Assembly: GCA_950295325.1 (NCBI GenBank)
Contig: OX485808.1
Location: forward strand, 24,014,527-24,078,526
Length of the DNA: 64,000 nucleotides
Source of the DNA: Polytrichum commune
Lineage: Eukaryota > Streptophyta > Polytrichopsida > Polytrichales > Polytrichaceae
Direction of reading: 5' to 3'
Shown: positions 26,039 to 37,900 of the stretch, one piece after another
How positions within the stretch are numbered: position 1 is the first letter of the stretch
Layout of the letters: the number at the start of each line of letters is the position of its first letter
Position numbers and translations under genes: made by a program
Notes under the pieces: model-generated
What the model saw: only the letters and a program-made list of their open reading frames with translations
Told to the model about the DNA's origin: nothing
Database searches by the model: none

Positions 26039-26762
26039 TCACACTTATGGCAAAGGTGGGTGTTGGTGGGTGCCACTAAGTGCTTGTCCCACCCCTACAA
26101 ATCCAGGTGACCATTGCATGCCAGTAAGTAAGCTTTGGTGTGGACGCTCTAATACTTTAGTTGCAAAGGGTTTCCATGGTACACCCTAAACTCTGTAATA
26201 TCAACTCCCAGAATGTCACACACTCTTTAATATCCCAAAACCCTAGGGAACGGATATTCGTAGTTCAAATCTCACTCCTTATTGTCACATTTCTCTCCCT
26301 TATATCATGAAATTTGTCATCAATGCAAACCACCAAAGAAGTCAACCCACGACCTCGCATTGTGCCATGTGTCAACATGTGGAGTGTCACCTTCTTCTTC
26401 TTCTTATTCTTCTTCTTATGCCACTTGTTAAACATTGGTGCATGTGTCCATCACATCGCCCAGGAAGGCCAAGTGGAGTGGACCACATTAGCATAGGTGA
26501 CATGACAACGAATTCAAATTATCCTCACATCTCCTTTGTGTCATTCCATAATGTCACATGCTACACTAATTCTATAGTATCACGCATTCATGTTAACACT
26601 AAAAAACTCCAAAATATCACGTGCACTTTGGTTGCCACATGTGTGTGATACTACGGAGTTTAGAGTGTACCTACAATGAAGTGACGGCGAGAAGCCACCA
26701 CTAGTTTCTAATGAACCGGTTGAGTTTAAAAAATAACCAGTTGAAGTTCAAGACTTGAGGAG

Positions 26763-27976
26763 CAGGCCATAAATTTGACACCCTAGCCAAATTTTCAGGG
26801 GACACCCTGTCCCAAATTTTGGGTGTCCCAAGGACACCTTGCTCCAATTTTTGGGTGTCCTCATAAATTTCTCTTAAATTTTTTTTTTGTCAAAATAGGT
26901 ACAATTTTGAAAAATATATAATATCATTTCAAATTTTCAATTAAAAATCAAAAAAATCACTACATATCATAACTTGCAATGCAAATCAAACCTACAAGCG
27001 GCGGCCTTTCATAGCACACCACTTTACCCATACTTGTTCAAAGTCAATGGCCTCTATGGGGATTTTTGCCATTGCAACTCTCATTTGTGCTTCCAAAGTC
27101 TCTAATACCAAACTACACCGTAAAGTAGATTTAATATGATTTTGAGTAGAAAATCCTCTCTCACAAGAAGCTGTACTAGCAGGAATTACAATAACAGCTT
27201 GCCACAACTTTGTCATATGAGGATATCTTCCAACATAGTCCAAATTGGAAGAATAAACCATCCAAGCTTGGTGCATTTTAAGGCCACCACATGAAATATG
27301 AAGTCAGAATATCAACAGATATGTAGAAGCATGTGATTCAAAGGGAATTGCTCAAAACAGTTTTGGTTGAAAAGCAAGAAAAACTCACATTGGTTGGAAG
27401 CAAGAAAAAACTCATATTGAGTGGAGGATGTGGAGGCACCACGGTGATAGAAACATTTGCCTCACCATGTTCCTAGTTAGTCTCGCTCTCCATTCACTGT
27501 CCTAGCTCCCGGTTACAAAGGAAATTGCAAGAGCAAAGTTGAACTTAAGTATGTGAGTGAGTGTAGGAAGTTCTCCTACTGTTATGGGTTATGTTTTCCG
27601 GATACTTGAGCTGCACTTTTTAGTACTCAAGTAATACATGTCATTTCAATTTCTAGTGTGTCAATTGACGTGTGATTTTTTTCTTCACAAGTCACAGTAT
27701 GTGTCAATTTCTAGAATGTGCGTGTCAATTGACGTGCATTTTTTTTTTGTGCAAGTTTTTGCGTGTCAAAAAAGAAAAACTTGCAAAAACTTTGTCAAAC
27801 ATATACGCTGATAGGCCCTACAAGTACAGGGGACACCCTGAATTTTTTTTGGGTGTAAAAAGGACACCCTTGTAGGATTTTTGGGTGTCCTCGGGGACAC
27901 CTTGTTTGAGATTTGGGTGTCCTAGGACACTCTAGGAAGCAAAATACACCCCCCAGGGTGTCAATTTTATGCCCTG
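26763..27976 (-). mobile_element. hAT transposon remnant (hAT-2) with near-perfect 8-bp target duplication
   Basis: Terminal inverted repeats read CAGGCCATAAATTTGACACC at the left and, complemented, CAGGGCATAAAATTGACACC at the right. The flanks are TTGAGGAG and TTGAGAAG (7 of 8). Subterminal GGACACCCT/GGGTGTCC motifs recur many times at both ends, as is usual where hAT transposases bind. A transposase fragment lies inside. The element sits inside a member of another hAT-type MITE family (26674 to about 28144). Confidence 0.88.
26992..27276 (-). pseudogene. hAT transposase C-terminal fragment (hAT-2)
   Basis: A 94-codon frame with LWQAVIVIPASTASCERGFS followed by TQNHIKS and SLVLETLEAQMRVAM. 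This is the hAT dimerisation signature, clearly related to but distinct from the hAT-1 fragment. Nothing else of the transposase survives in the 1.2-kb element. Confidence 0.8.
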
Positions 27977-28022
27977 TTGAGAAGATTTATCAATAAGAAT
28001 ATACCAAAAGATCACAACATGT

Positions 28023-28100
28023 AACTCGGTTGGCTGGGGTGAAACAACCCGTACACTGGTTCCTAGCCTTGAAGGCAAGGGTTTAAGCTTGGAAACACTT
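28023..28100 (+). other. tRNA-like stretch inside family X MITE
   Basis: ACTCGGTTGGCTGG resembles a pol III A box. About 45 bases later GGCAAGGGTTTAAGCTTGG resembles a B box. It does not fold as a proper tRNA that I can see, and neither anticodon nor discriminator is defined. Possibly a decayed tRNA or SINE-head sequence captured by the element. Confidence 0.35.
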
Positions 28101-28924
28101 GGATTTTAACCAATTATGCCCAAAAATCACCCTGGACACTACTGTACTGCTACATATATATAAAAATATACTAGTACTACATACTAAGCTTCATAACACT
28201 GTAGGAACTCATCAGGTGGCCTAGTAGTACATTATAAGACTGTAGGTAGGAAAAATTATATAATACATTCCAAATGATTAATTGCATGTGCATGCTTGGG
28301 GCTAGTTGTGACACGTGGCATACAATGGTTCGCTGGGTCCACAGAGTCGTTAGGGATTCTTTGGCCTTTTGAGTCTTCAGCCAGCAAGGTAACATTATTC
28401 AATTTAGTGTGGTTTATTCTTATTCTTATTCTTATTCTTATTAAATTTATAATTCCAAATAGCCACGTGGCAGCATCTCATGCAGTCTGCTGAAGCTTCT
28501 CATGTGCAGCAATCGGTTTGCAGCTCTGTACTGCCCGACGCAATTCCCTTTTGGCTTCCTGGACTTTAACATTTTTATTTTACTTTATTTATTTATTTAT
28601 TCTTCAATTTCATTTCATTGGCCACAGATGTGTGGTCAACTATGCATTGTAAGGTATATATAAAATATGTATTGTGGGTGGTTAACATTCGGTTAGGTAT
28701 TTTTTGGGTCCTTGTCATCTAGGATTGTGTCATATTTTACGTATAGAAGCAACATGTGTTGCATCAACAATGAATCTATGATGAAACATCAATAAAAAAT
28801 CATACTTCCCTTGATTTGGTTATAGTTTATCAGAATTGCACGTGTGTCGATTTTTTGAATGGACATGTACACTAGTCCCCTCGACTGTGTCGCTTGTGGA
28901 GTGTATATATAGTAGTTAATATAC

Positions 28925-29045
28925 AATTGTGGATGCAGTTCATTCTCTTCTAACCACATGTTTTATGGTGCCTACAATCAGATTCATAGTTGTCCACACA
29001 CCGGTCAAATGTAGGTGTTTGATTAGAAAAACGTGTTTGAATTGG
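28925..29045. repeat. Dispersed repeat E, right-end fragment
   Basis: It contains CTTCTAACCACATGTTTTAT and the marker CGGTCAAATGTAGGTGTTTG. Confidence 0.52.
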
Positions 29046-31020
29046 ATCTGCTGACCTTAGATCTTTGCGTGATTCATATACATGCACACGGTAGTTATTG
29101 AGGTTGAAAAATAAATTAGGAGTCACGTACAACTTTAGGATAGCTTTTTAGGGTTTACATGACCCTAGAATTGCCATCAGAGAGCTCGAATCAACTCGTT
29201 GTTTGTCCCCCATCCCAAGTGTGTATGAATGTTAAAAGAAGAGGAAGAAACCCCGACCCTTGCACATTGGCTGCAATTGATCTCTATAGTTGTCACCACG
29301 TGTTGGTGTGCTACATATAGGGCAGGGCCTTGAGGAGAAGGCATTCCTGGAATTGGGGGTCTGTTGCCGAGGGCAGTAACCCAAGGTGTAGGCCCGCAAC
29401 TCCGAGAATGTCCAAACCGATAGGGCCTACCATGTGTAAAGAAATGGGTTAATGACAAAATAACTACATTGCTATTTGTGGTGGACATGGAATATTTTAT
29501 AGCATGTAATGCCCTGTCACCTATAGGCGGGACATTTTGCTATATAAGGGACATATATTAACAAAGGGGAATCAAATCCCCTTCTTTACATGGAGTGTGT
29601 GGCCTTATCATTGGCTCACACCCACTAGACGGTTGCAAAACCTATGAATTGCCTATGAATATGGATGCAGAATGTGTTGCTTGTAGAGGACATAAATTTG
29701 TACTATGATTGGGAACCAATGGCAAGGTCACATGTTGCATAAAGAAGGGCGTTGATGCACTAGGTATGCTCGCAATGCTTCGGAATTGACACCAATTAAT
29801 GCAAGAGAGGCAATTTAGGGTAATGTGGTCATGGATATCAAATACTTTTGTTCTAGAGTGTGGTCTTTGAATACACATGTTGCTAAGCCCAAGGGGTGGC
29901 AACCATGTCTTGCACATGCAAGGGTCAATGTCTTTAGCACTTGGTTTAAATTTGCTCAATTATTCAATGAAAATTTTATTTTGGGATAAGTCTTGCCTTG
30001 TAAGTACTTCAAAACTATAAAATCCCAAGTCTTTGTAAGTACATGCAATGATTATTTTAATTTTTAATTTTTTAATTTGATTTTATGATTTTATGACTTT
30101 TTGTTATTTTTTGTTGTTGGTAAAACTTGTCTAGAAGTGAAAGTAAATACATAAGGGCCTGGACATGACCTGTGCTTTGGAAATATTGTTCAAAATTAGT
30201 TCTAGAACAACAACTTGAAAATGGAAATAATTTTGATCTTTGCATAAAATGGTGTCAGTGAAATGACTGAAGTGAAGTTGATTTTAAAGTCCAGGAAGTC
30301 AAAGGCTCATGGGACTAAAAGTACATTAGGATGATGTCCACTGCCTAAATTTGTGGAGTGGCGGAGTGCGGTAGCCTTCGTGAGATAGAGGCTAAGGGTT
30401 GTTTACATCATGGATCATGAAATCTTCTCAAGGCCCTCTAAAATCTATGATTGGCTATTGAACTCATCCCCAGACCACTTCGGTGTACACCAAGGACAAA
30501 ATGTCAGAGTCACCATGAAGTTGGAGGTCCCCAAAAGACATATTTTAAGGCCTACATTATCCACTGACATGGTCCAACAGGTCTTGTGGTGGGAGAGGCA
30601 AAAGAGGTGCTCTAGTAGAAAAAGGCATGGGCCCATGGCAAAGAAATGTTGTTATAATCAAATTTTTATGAAGTTTTTTCTGGGGAAGAGAAGATGAAGA
30701 CAAGCGAAGACAAAAGAATGGTCTACCTTGATTTTTCTTTACTTTTAAAATTGTCATTTTTTGGCATATATTGAAAAATTCAGCACAATTACTTTTTGGT
30801 GCATGGTCAAGACCACTTAGTCCACATTCGGTTTACACCTAGTGAGGGGCCCAAAGGCTTCACAAATTGATTTTTTAAGAATCAGACCATAAAAGTTGGA
30901 CCATCAAGTCGGACCATGGGAAAATGCCATCTTCCATAGTTTGACTTGATGGTCCATGGTGTAAACCAACCCTAATATCGACTTGATGGTCCAATTGAAA
31001 GAAAGATTTGAGACTCCTTA
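29046..31020. other. No gene recognised
   Basis: Short frames on both strands, none recognisable. A small inverted pair, GGTTTACACC (about 30831) and GGTGTAAACC (about 30958), brackets AAGTCGGACCATGG-type repeats and may be a short MITE. Confidence 0.45.
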
Positions 31021-31137
31021 TTACTGCATTCTTAATAAGTGATTGAAACTTAACTTCGATGGGAGTTGTATAAGGCCGGGACAGTCCAACACAAAATGTG
31101 CCTCATTTTCAACTATATTATAAGAGCAAATATGGCA
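31021..31137 (-). pseudogene. LINE-type reverse transcriptase C-terminal zinc-finger scrap
   Basis: A 38-residue stretch before a stop reads CHICSYNIVENEAHFVLDCP. It fits the zf-RVT pattern at the end of many plant LINE polymerases (CxxC...VEdExHFlldCP). The frame is closed by a stop just upstream (about 31141-31143). No other part of the polymerase is recognisable in the surrounding bases. Confidence 0.5.
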
Positions 31138-31399
31138 TAATTAACGGATTCCCTCTTTCCAAGCATTTTGCTCCTCTTTGTGAAACACCAAATCACAAGT
31201 TCATCAGCAGCTTGAGAAGTGAGTCACAAACATTAATTCCGAAGGGCAAAGTGTGAAAGTGATGATGACAACAATAAAAAAACGAGCCCACCCACCACAA
31301 GGATAGGTAATAAACCCCACCTCTAATACAAAAGAGATCCTTGAACAGGGTAGGGCCAAAGGGCTCTACTTCATGTCAACGGAAAATAACCCATAATCA

Positions 31400-31409
31400 T
31401 TTATTTATT
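31400..31409 (-). terminator. Possible poly(A) signals of the dynein gene
   Basis: Two overlapping AATAAA hexamers on the minus strand lie about 385 bp after the stop. Nothing nearer fits the consensus. Plant polyadenylation signals are loose, so this is only a candidate. Confidence 0.22.
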
Positions 31410-31789
31410 TATGTATTTTTCTCTTGACAACGACAAGAGGTACGAGATACAAAAGGTATGAGATACAAAAGGCATACAAATCAAACTAGACTTGGCAAGA
31501 TCGAAAGCCACATTCATGTTTCAATGCACAACTCACGTTGTTTACAATATATTTACAAGCCGCGAATTAGGGGGAGTTTCGGATGTCATATAGTACAAAA
31601 CAAGGTGCCACCAAAATCGGCCGGAATTGCGGATCCCTTCCACTCTTCTTGAGGATGTAAGTGCTTGTTTACGGCATACCTATGCAATTGAAAATCCCAT
31701 ACGTTTTGCTTCCCGAAAAACTCATACAATACGAGAATAAAAATTTGCTTGTGTTGGGTTGTTGTACGGTAGTGTGATGCGATGCGAGA

Positions 31790-31911
31790 TTAGAAGGCCA
31801 GTCCGGTGAAGAGTCCGACCCCTCGGTTGATCCATTTGGCTTGCGGTTGGTCGGAGGGCAATTCCATGTACATCACGAAGTTGGTGGAGTGCCCCGTGGT
31901 TGAAAGGGTAC
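31790..31911 (-). CDS. Dynein last exon (31) and stop codon
   Basis: The 122-bp exon completes the split Gly codon and encodes [20 protein letters not shown], then a tail ending [14 protein letters not shown] and TAA at 31790-31792. Acceptor aaacag before GTACCC. This is the standard C terminus of the family (GHSTNF, then WIxRG). The frame has no Met-initiated ORF, so it is easily missed. Confidence 0.95.
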
Positions 31912-34900
31912 CTGTTTGTGGGGCCACATGGAAGAGGGTTAAGAGAACTCAATGTCTTAGGGAAAAAGGGGAACTAAGGTCCAGTCTATAACTACAACAT
32001 GCTGAATTGTATGGTAGGATTCTTCAATAGAATATGCAGAGATGACTATGATGATATTAGATGTTTATTTATTATACTATGTTTGGTCATCAACTGGTTA
32101 TATGCATTAGATTTCGATACTAGTGTGCTCGTTTCTTTTTCCATCAAAATCCAATGTCATGACATTCATGCAATCATTGAGAACGCACATATTCCCCCAT
32201 GTAATTCAGTCGATTTAAAGTGTATTGACTTGCTTGCCCATAATCGAGAATTTGAAAATATGTCCATTTTATCTTAGATATGAGTTATTGATGTTGGTTT
32301 TGGTTTGCTTGTTACCTCCAATAGAAATGTACTATATTCATCAAGGTACAACAATTCTAAACACATACCTATATTCAACTCAACCTAAATTTGTCCCACT
32401 GTAAGTAAATAGTCCAAGGGTTGTTGGTATTGAGGGTGTTGACTAATGAGGTTGGATATTGATTGGACATGTCAATGGCTACTTGGAGTCAACAAAGGCT
32501 AATAAGAGAATGTCATTAGATAGGTTTAGTAATGCATGTCGCATGAAATGGTATGACCATAGTGATAAAAAATACCATGTGACACTAAATACGATACATA
32601 CATACATACATACATACATATAATGTGGTGTAAAAGTGAAAGGGGGGGGGGTCTTGGCATTTTCTAGCAAATGAGAGATTGTAGATATATCAATGGTCAC
32701 GGGCCTTCATAGGAGCTTGATGTTTAACTTACGATGATGCGATTTTTTTCAACATTTCATTATTCTTACATGATAGTTTAGACGTTGGGAATTCATTGCA
32801 ATGCTCGAGCCTTTTGACGACATTTGCAAAGTTTGGAATTGAGAGTTTATTTTTTTTACCTGCTCGAACAAGGGTCTTGTAGACGGGGCAATTGTAGAAT
32901 CCGGAGGTCGGTTGCACTCGGAATTGCTTAGGGTCAAGCCACATTATGGGCAAGTCCGTGTACAATTCCTTTGGCCGCGACTCGTCGAGCACGTGGGTGG
33001 TGTAGTCCCACCTCGCGCCTTCGAGATATAAGCCGCGGATGTAGCACCCGTCTTCGGGTGGGCTTTTGATGATGTCCATTGTTAGGTGGTCGACTTGAAC
33101 AAAGTCGAAGGCTACCGTATCAATAGGCATTTTTTTTTTCCGCGCAAAATTTTGGAGGGTGCCCGTAAGGAAAGCCTGCACATGGCATCCCTTCTAGAAT
33201 CACATTGATATTCATAGAGTCTTAAAGTTGTCATACATCTCAAAATGCATGTACATAGTATGTTGTGACCAACATTTATGGCTGGTTTGGACTACGGTGG
33301 AGAAATGTACTGGTTAGTCAAGAATTTCAGCCCAAGACAAGGTTATTTGAGGTGATGGTTGGTATGGCGGACAAGATGGAAGAAACATGGCAAAAACAAA
33401 AAAAAAAACAAAAAAAATCTCAAGTTGGAGTTCTTTGGAGGTCAAGTTTCTTGATGGAGGGTTTGAGGTTGTCCAAGAAACCTGACCTCCAGAGAATTCC
33501 CCTATCAAAAAAATGTTGCCATGTTGGCCAACCATGTCATTTTTTCATCCATATTTGAAGATCTCCACCGGAGAAGTCTTGGCCATAGCGTAAACCTTAG
33601 CCAGTGAAGAAACTATTGCGTAGCTAACCATATTGCTCCGTTCTGCTTAAATTCTTGACCGGTGCACTTCTTCACCGTAGTGTAGACTAGCCCTTAGTGT
33701 AGAGTATATGTTGATGATACATGAGAGCTATTTGTAAAGTAAAGCAAATGAAACCATGGGTGTAGTCCTGAACCTTGAGTTTATGAGAATTAACATAAAG
33801 TCACCCGTCTTTTCTTAATGCTTAAAATGCCATCCACAATGGTGGGTTCTTAACAACCGACTTTCTAGCTTGTATATTAGGATGGGTGGGCCCTGCTATC
33901 CTTGCATAGGCTGATATGAAATTTAAGATAGCACGTCCAATGTGCATACCCTAATTTAGATCCTAAAATTCTCTAAATTTTTTTGAGGTGGAAAGATGAG
34001 GTCCCAAAAGTTTCACCCAACTTTCAAAATAAGCTTCAATACATGACAAACTAATGAGCTCTTTCATAGACAATTTTCTCAACGAAGTATATGATATATG
34101 GATTTAGAGGTTTGTAATGTAATTGTGGAACGTAATCCGAATAATCAGTACGATGAATAGGAGTCATCCTTCCTTTAATTCAACTCAAGTTTTGGTCGGG
34201 ACTTGGTGGTTTTGCATACAACGCTTTACCATGTGTTGGGGCGAATTTCCAGTGCATGCTTGGAACATGTGTGGAGGTTTGAACGAAGATACACCTTCTA
34301 CGTATCAGTTCATCGAGGGGCCAATCTCATTTTGACATGCCATTTGGATTAAACACGAGTTTGGTCCCCGAATAAACCGATACAGAAGATTCTTCGCTCA
34401 AAACCTTCACAACAATTCCAAGTGTACACCCGAAAACAAACCGACACATGAAATGTATTCTATGCAAAATAACCAACTCCCGACCAAAACTCCGGTTGAA
34501 TAAAAATGGATCGTGCCAATGACACCATGTTGAAAATATTCCGTGGAATACTGTCAGTCCCACAGAACACTGTTATGGATCTGAATAATGTTATGACCAT
34601 TGATTGTTTTCAATTTCAGTTGTCCATTACCTGGGGGAAGAAAAACCCCGAAATCCAATACACAGCAGGGGCTCCCGTGTCGATCCATGCCTGGATGAAT
34701 TTGCACCTTTCAAGCAAATCTTGCACCCATGACGACAAAGGCTTGAGCGAGGGATAGGCCTTGCCTTGCCACATCTCGGGCACCTGCATTCACCACCACA
34801 TTACCGCCGATTGGCTTCATGCTTGGGCTTGTTAAAAAAAACATAAAAAATTTGTTCTTTAAAACTTGCCTTATGGGAGTCTTGCATTGCTTGAAACTCA

Positions 34901-37900
34901 CTTGAATCTCACGTGGAAAGCATAGTTCGGCATCTAAAATGATGATCCTAGATCTCGAAAGCAAGACATCTTCCAATTAAAACAAAATAAAAATGACATT
35001 GGTGCTTGTGTTTGCACCAACGTCATCTTTCCATAGTTATTCTCCCGGGGTGGCAACTAGTGCAAATACTTTGTAACATATCATCCATCCATATTATCCT
35101 TGTACATTCATACCAAAGAACCATTTTACAGAACTTAGAATGGAGTGATGTAGTGCACATTGAGACTGTCCATAATATGTAATAGTTTTTTGATTTAAAC
35201 ATGTCTATGTGTTATAATATATGATTAATTTGAAAATATAATGTGGACTTTCTCTTGGACATGGGTGCCAGTCCATAAACTAGTCTTCATGATACCTAAT
35301 TATGATTTATATAATCTACAAAAACTAAAGATAGTATAGATTATTTTGGCTTGTAAGCCGTAACGTTAACTCTCTTCCCGACTTCTCTTCTGAAACTCTT
35401 CAACTTCTCTTCAATAGTTGAAAGTTGTAGATTATTTGAAACATAATCTAGATTATATATACGATTAGGTGTACATAATCTAAGCCTTTTTGAAATTTTT
35501 GGACAAGCCCCCTGTAATTATTTGTTTGAGTTGCCACCCCGGGAGTATACTCGGACCTGTACACTCAAATACCACGAGCTCTTGAATCAACTACATAATC
35601 AACTCAACTATGATGCTAAGTTTTTGCTGAGTTTTTGCCCTTAGTTTTTCGGGATAGGATGCATGCGACTTGTCATGACAAGTGGAGTTTGCAAAGATCA
35701 AATATTTGTGTATGTCGTCAAGTCTTGAAGTTCCTCCATGGAAACTTACGAGTCGATCGCACATGTTTGGATTTTTGTTTTTTTAATAATTGTTTTAGAT
35801 GAACGAGTAGAGGGGGTGAACAATAAGGGGGGGGGGGTTAGTGAGACTAGAAGATTGCAAGAGACAACAACCCAAGGAAATGGTGGACGGAGAGGGTATG
35901 GGGTCCCCTTGACAACACTTTTATCATGTTCATTATGTATGTGGATCTATACTTTACATTCAACAATGTCACCCTCAACCTATCATTGCGATTTCGCCGA
36001 TTAAGCAACCTAACCCTCTTTCTCTTGCTCTTGCTCTTGCTTGAATACATCATATGCCGGGGAGTCCACTACATATATAAGGCCTTCACATAAAGTCTAT
36101 ATGCACTAGTTGAAAACTATGCCAAAAATTGACTGTGGTCGTTTTGACCAGCTTGATTTGCAGTTGCTAAACGTATGCATATTTTTTTTTTTTTGGATTA
36201 AAGAATGAAATTTTAGGAATTTGAGGGCGTGTAATACACCGCTGGAAAGGTCTTGAAAATACCTTTCCAACGATATATTACATATTACAGAAATTTTAAA
36301 AATTGCAGTCGCAAAACAGAAAAGAAAAACTTGTAACCGTTTTAGCAACTGCAGATCGGGCTGGTCAAAAGAACCGTAGCCGCCGATTTTGGTTGTGGTC
36401 ATTTCGGGCTCAGTTTTCTATTAGTGATGCATGGGAATATTCTAAGCATAAAAAATATTTGTTTAAAAAGTTATGTTACTCAGAACCTGCTTCATTACAA
36501 TGAACGGGGATAACCGACCACTAGTTACAGATGAACCGGTTGAGTTTGAAAATTAACCGGTTGAAGTTCAAGACTTCAGGAAAATTGCTGATCATTTTAG
36601 AGGAATTTAGAGACTATGCCTCAAATTATGAAAGACGAACCGAAAGATCACAACATGTAGCCGATGGGACTTTGAAAACACTAGAATCCTGACTGATCAT
36701 GCCCAAAAATCTCCCCGAACACTGCTTCGTTACATCATTGGAACCCTTTATTAGAAATTCTATTGTTGTGATGTTTTTAAGATTTAAAAGTTGAAATTTC
36801 TTATCTCGAACGAATTTTAGGGACCTGAAACCGATGGCGGACGAGTTGCAGCGGCGTTGGGGAATCGGACCTGGTTGTTGAAGACGCTAACGCAAAGCAT
36901 TTCGAGGTCGTTGGACATGACGACGAGGCCTTTGAGCGCTTTCAACGATTCGCGGAGGGAGATCTTCATGATGTTGAGCAGCCCGTTGTAGCGAATGCAC
37001 TCTTGTGTCAAGACGGTGTTCATGCTCTCATCGTACATGGTGGGATACGCTTTCAACACCATATCCACGTCGAAGAGCGGCGGTGCCACCGTTTGAATCT
37101 CCGTGCACGTTTTCTCAATCAACTCCTCCCGCGTCATCCCGCCTCCTTTCGCCTGCTCCCTCGGCTGAAGCGACAGCACGGTTCCGAAGAGGTCGTACGA
37201 TTCATTCTGCAAATCCCCGCCCGCCATTGAACTTACATTTTGAAATGCGCGCAGCATTTTAGCAGTGCACCGTTGACGTTGTCGAACCCACGGTTTCAAT
37301 ATATAGAGAGGGGCAGTAGCATGTGGATGGAGAGGCACTTTCCTTCGCGCTTCTTGCTTGCGTCAAGAAGCTTGCGTGTTTACAAATCTCTAATCTTTGT
37401 CGACACCTAACATGTTTCTCAAGTGCAAAGGAAGAAAGAAAGTTGGACGACTTCGATGTTGCCACCAGTGTGAAGTTATGCTGTTGCTTCATTTTTTATG
37501 CAACATTTTAGGACAACGTTACATTGTTTCCAACAAGCTTGCCCAATCGTTTTAGCAAGGATGGGGGGCAGTAGCGTGCGGGTGAAGTGACTCTTGATTT
37601 ATTCGTGGAGTGTTTTATATTTGGTCTATCAATCTGTTCATCTCTGTCTAGAATGATACCACGGATGTTTGCCAACACCTACATGTTTCCCCAAGTGATT
37701 ACCAAATCTTGTGCATTGCCTCAATTACAAGGTGAGACTTTTCTCGGAAATCATAATGGGGACAACTATTTTAGGTTGTTGATTGTGACAACACTTCCTT
37801 GGCCAAATCGTCGTCATATTTAGTCGTAGGACAAGGTTTTGTAGATAATTCCGATGCAACGTCATGGTAACGTCGCATAGTGTACAATGACTTTGCCGAG

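Larger units (their letters stand above)
26674..28144. mobile_element. hAT-type MITE (family X), long copy, interrupted by hAT-2
   Basis: The flanks of hAT-2 join into a member of family X: left CAATGAAG...CCACTAGTTTCTAATGAACC, right AGATCACAACATGTAAC to ATGCCCAAAAATCACCCTGG. Unlike the other copies it keeps an extra stretch of about 50 bp resembling a tRNA (28023-28100). Outer target duplication not clear, so the edges are approximate. Confidence 0.65.

Noticed and set aside
32729-32859. C terminus of the dynein as read straight through exon 30
   Set aside because: The residues after RAG are unrelated to the family. A GT donor lies there, and the true last exon with GHSTNF is at 31911-31790.
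36106-36402. 98-codon minus-strand frame in intron 28
   Set aside because: It lies wholly within an inverted-repeat element in a dynein intron and resembles nothing known to me.
36817-36870. Apparent frameshift at the end of dynein exon 28, where the frame runs into unrelated residues and a stop
   Set aside because: The exon ends at VFNNQ with donor gtccga, and exon 29 (34783-34631) supplies the expected VPEMW continuation, so no break is needed.
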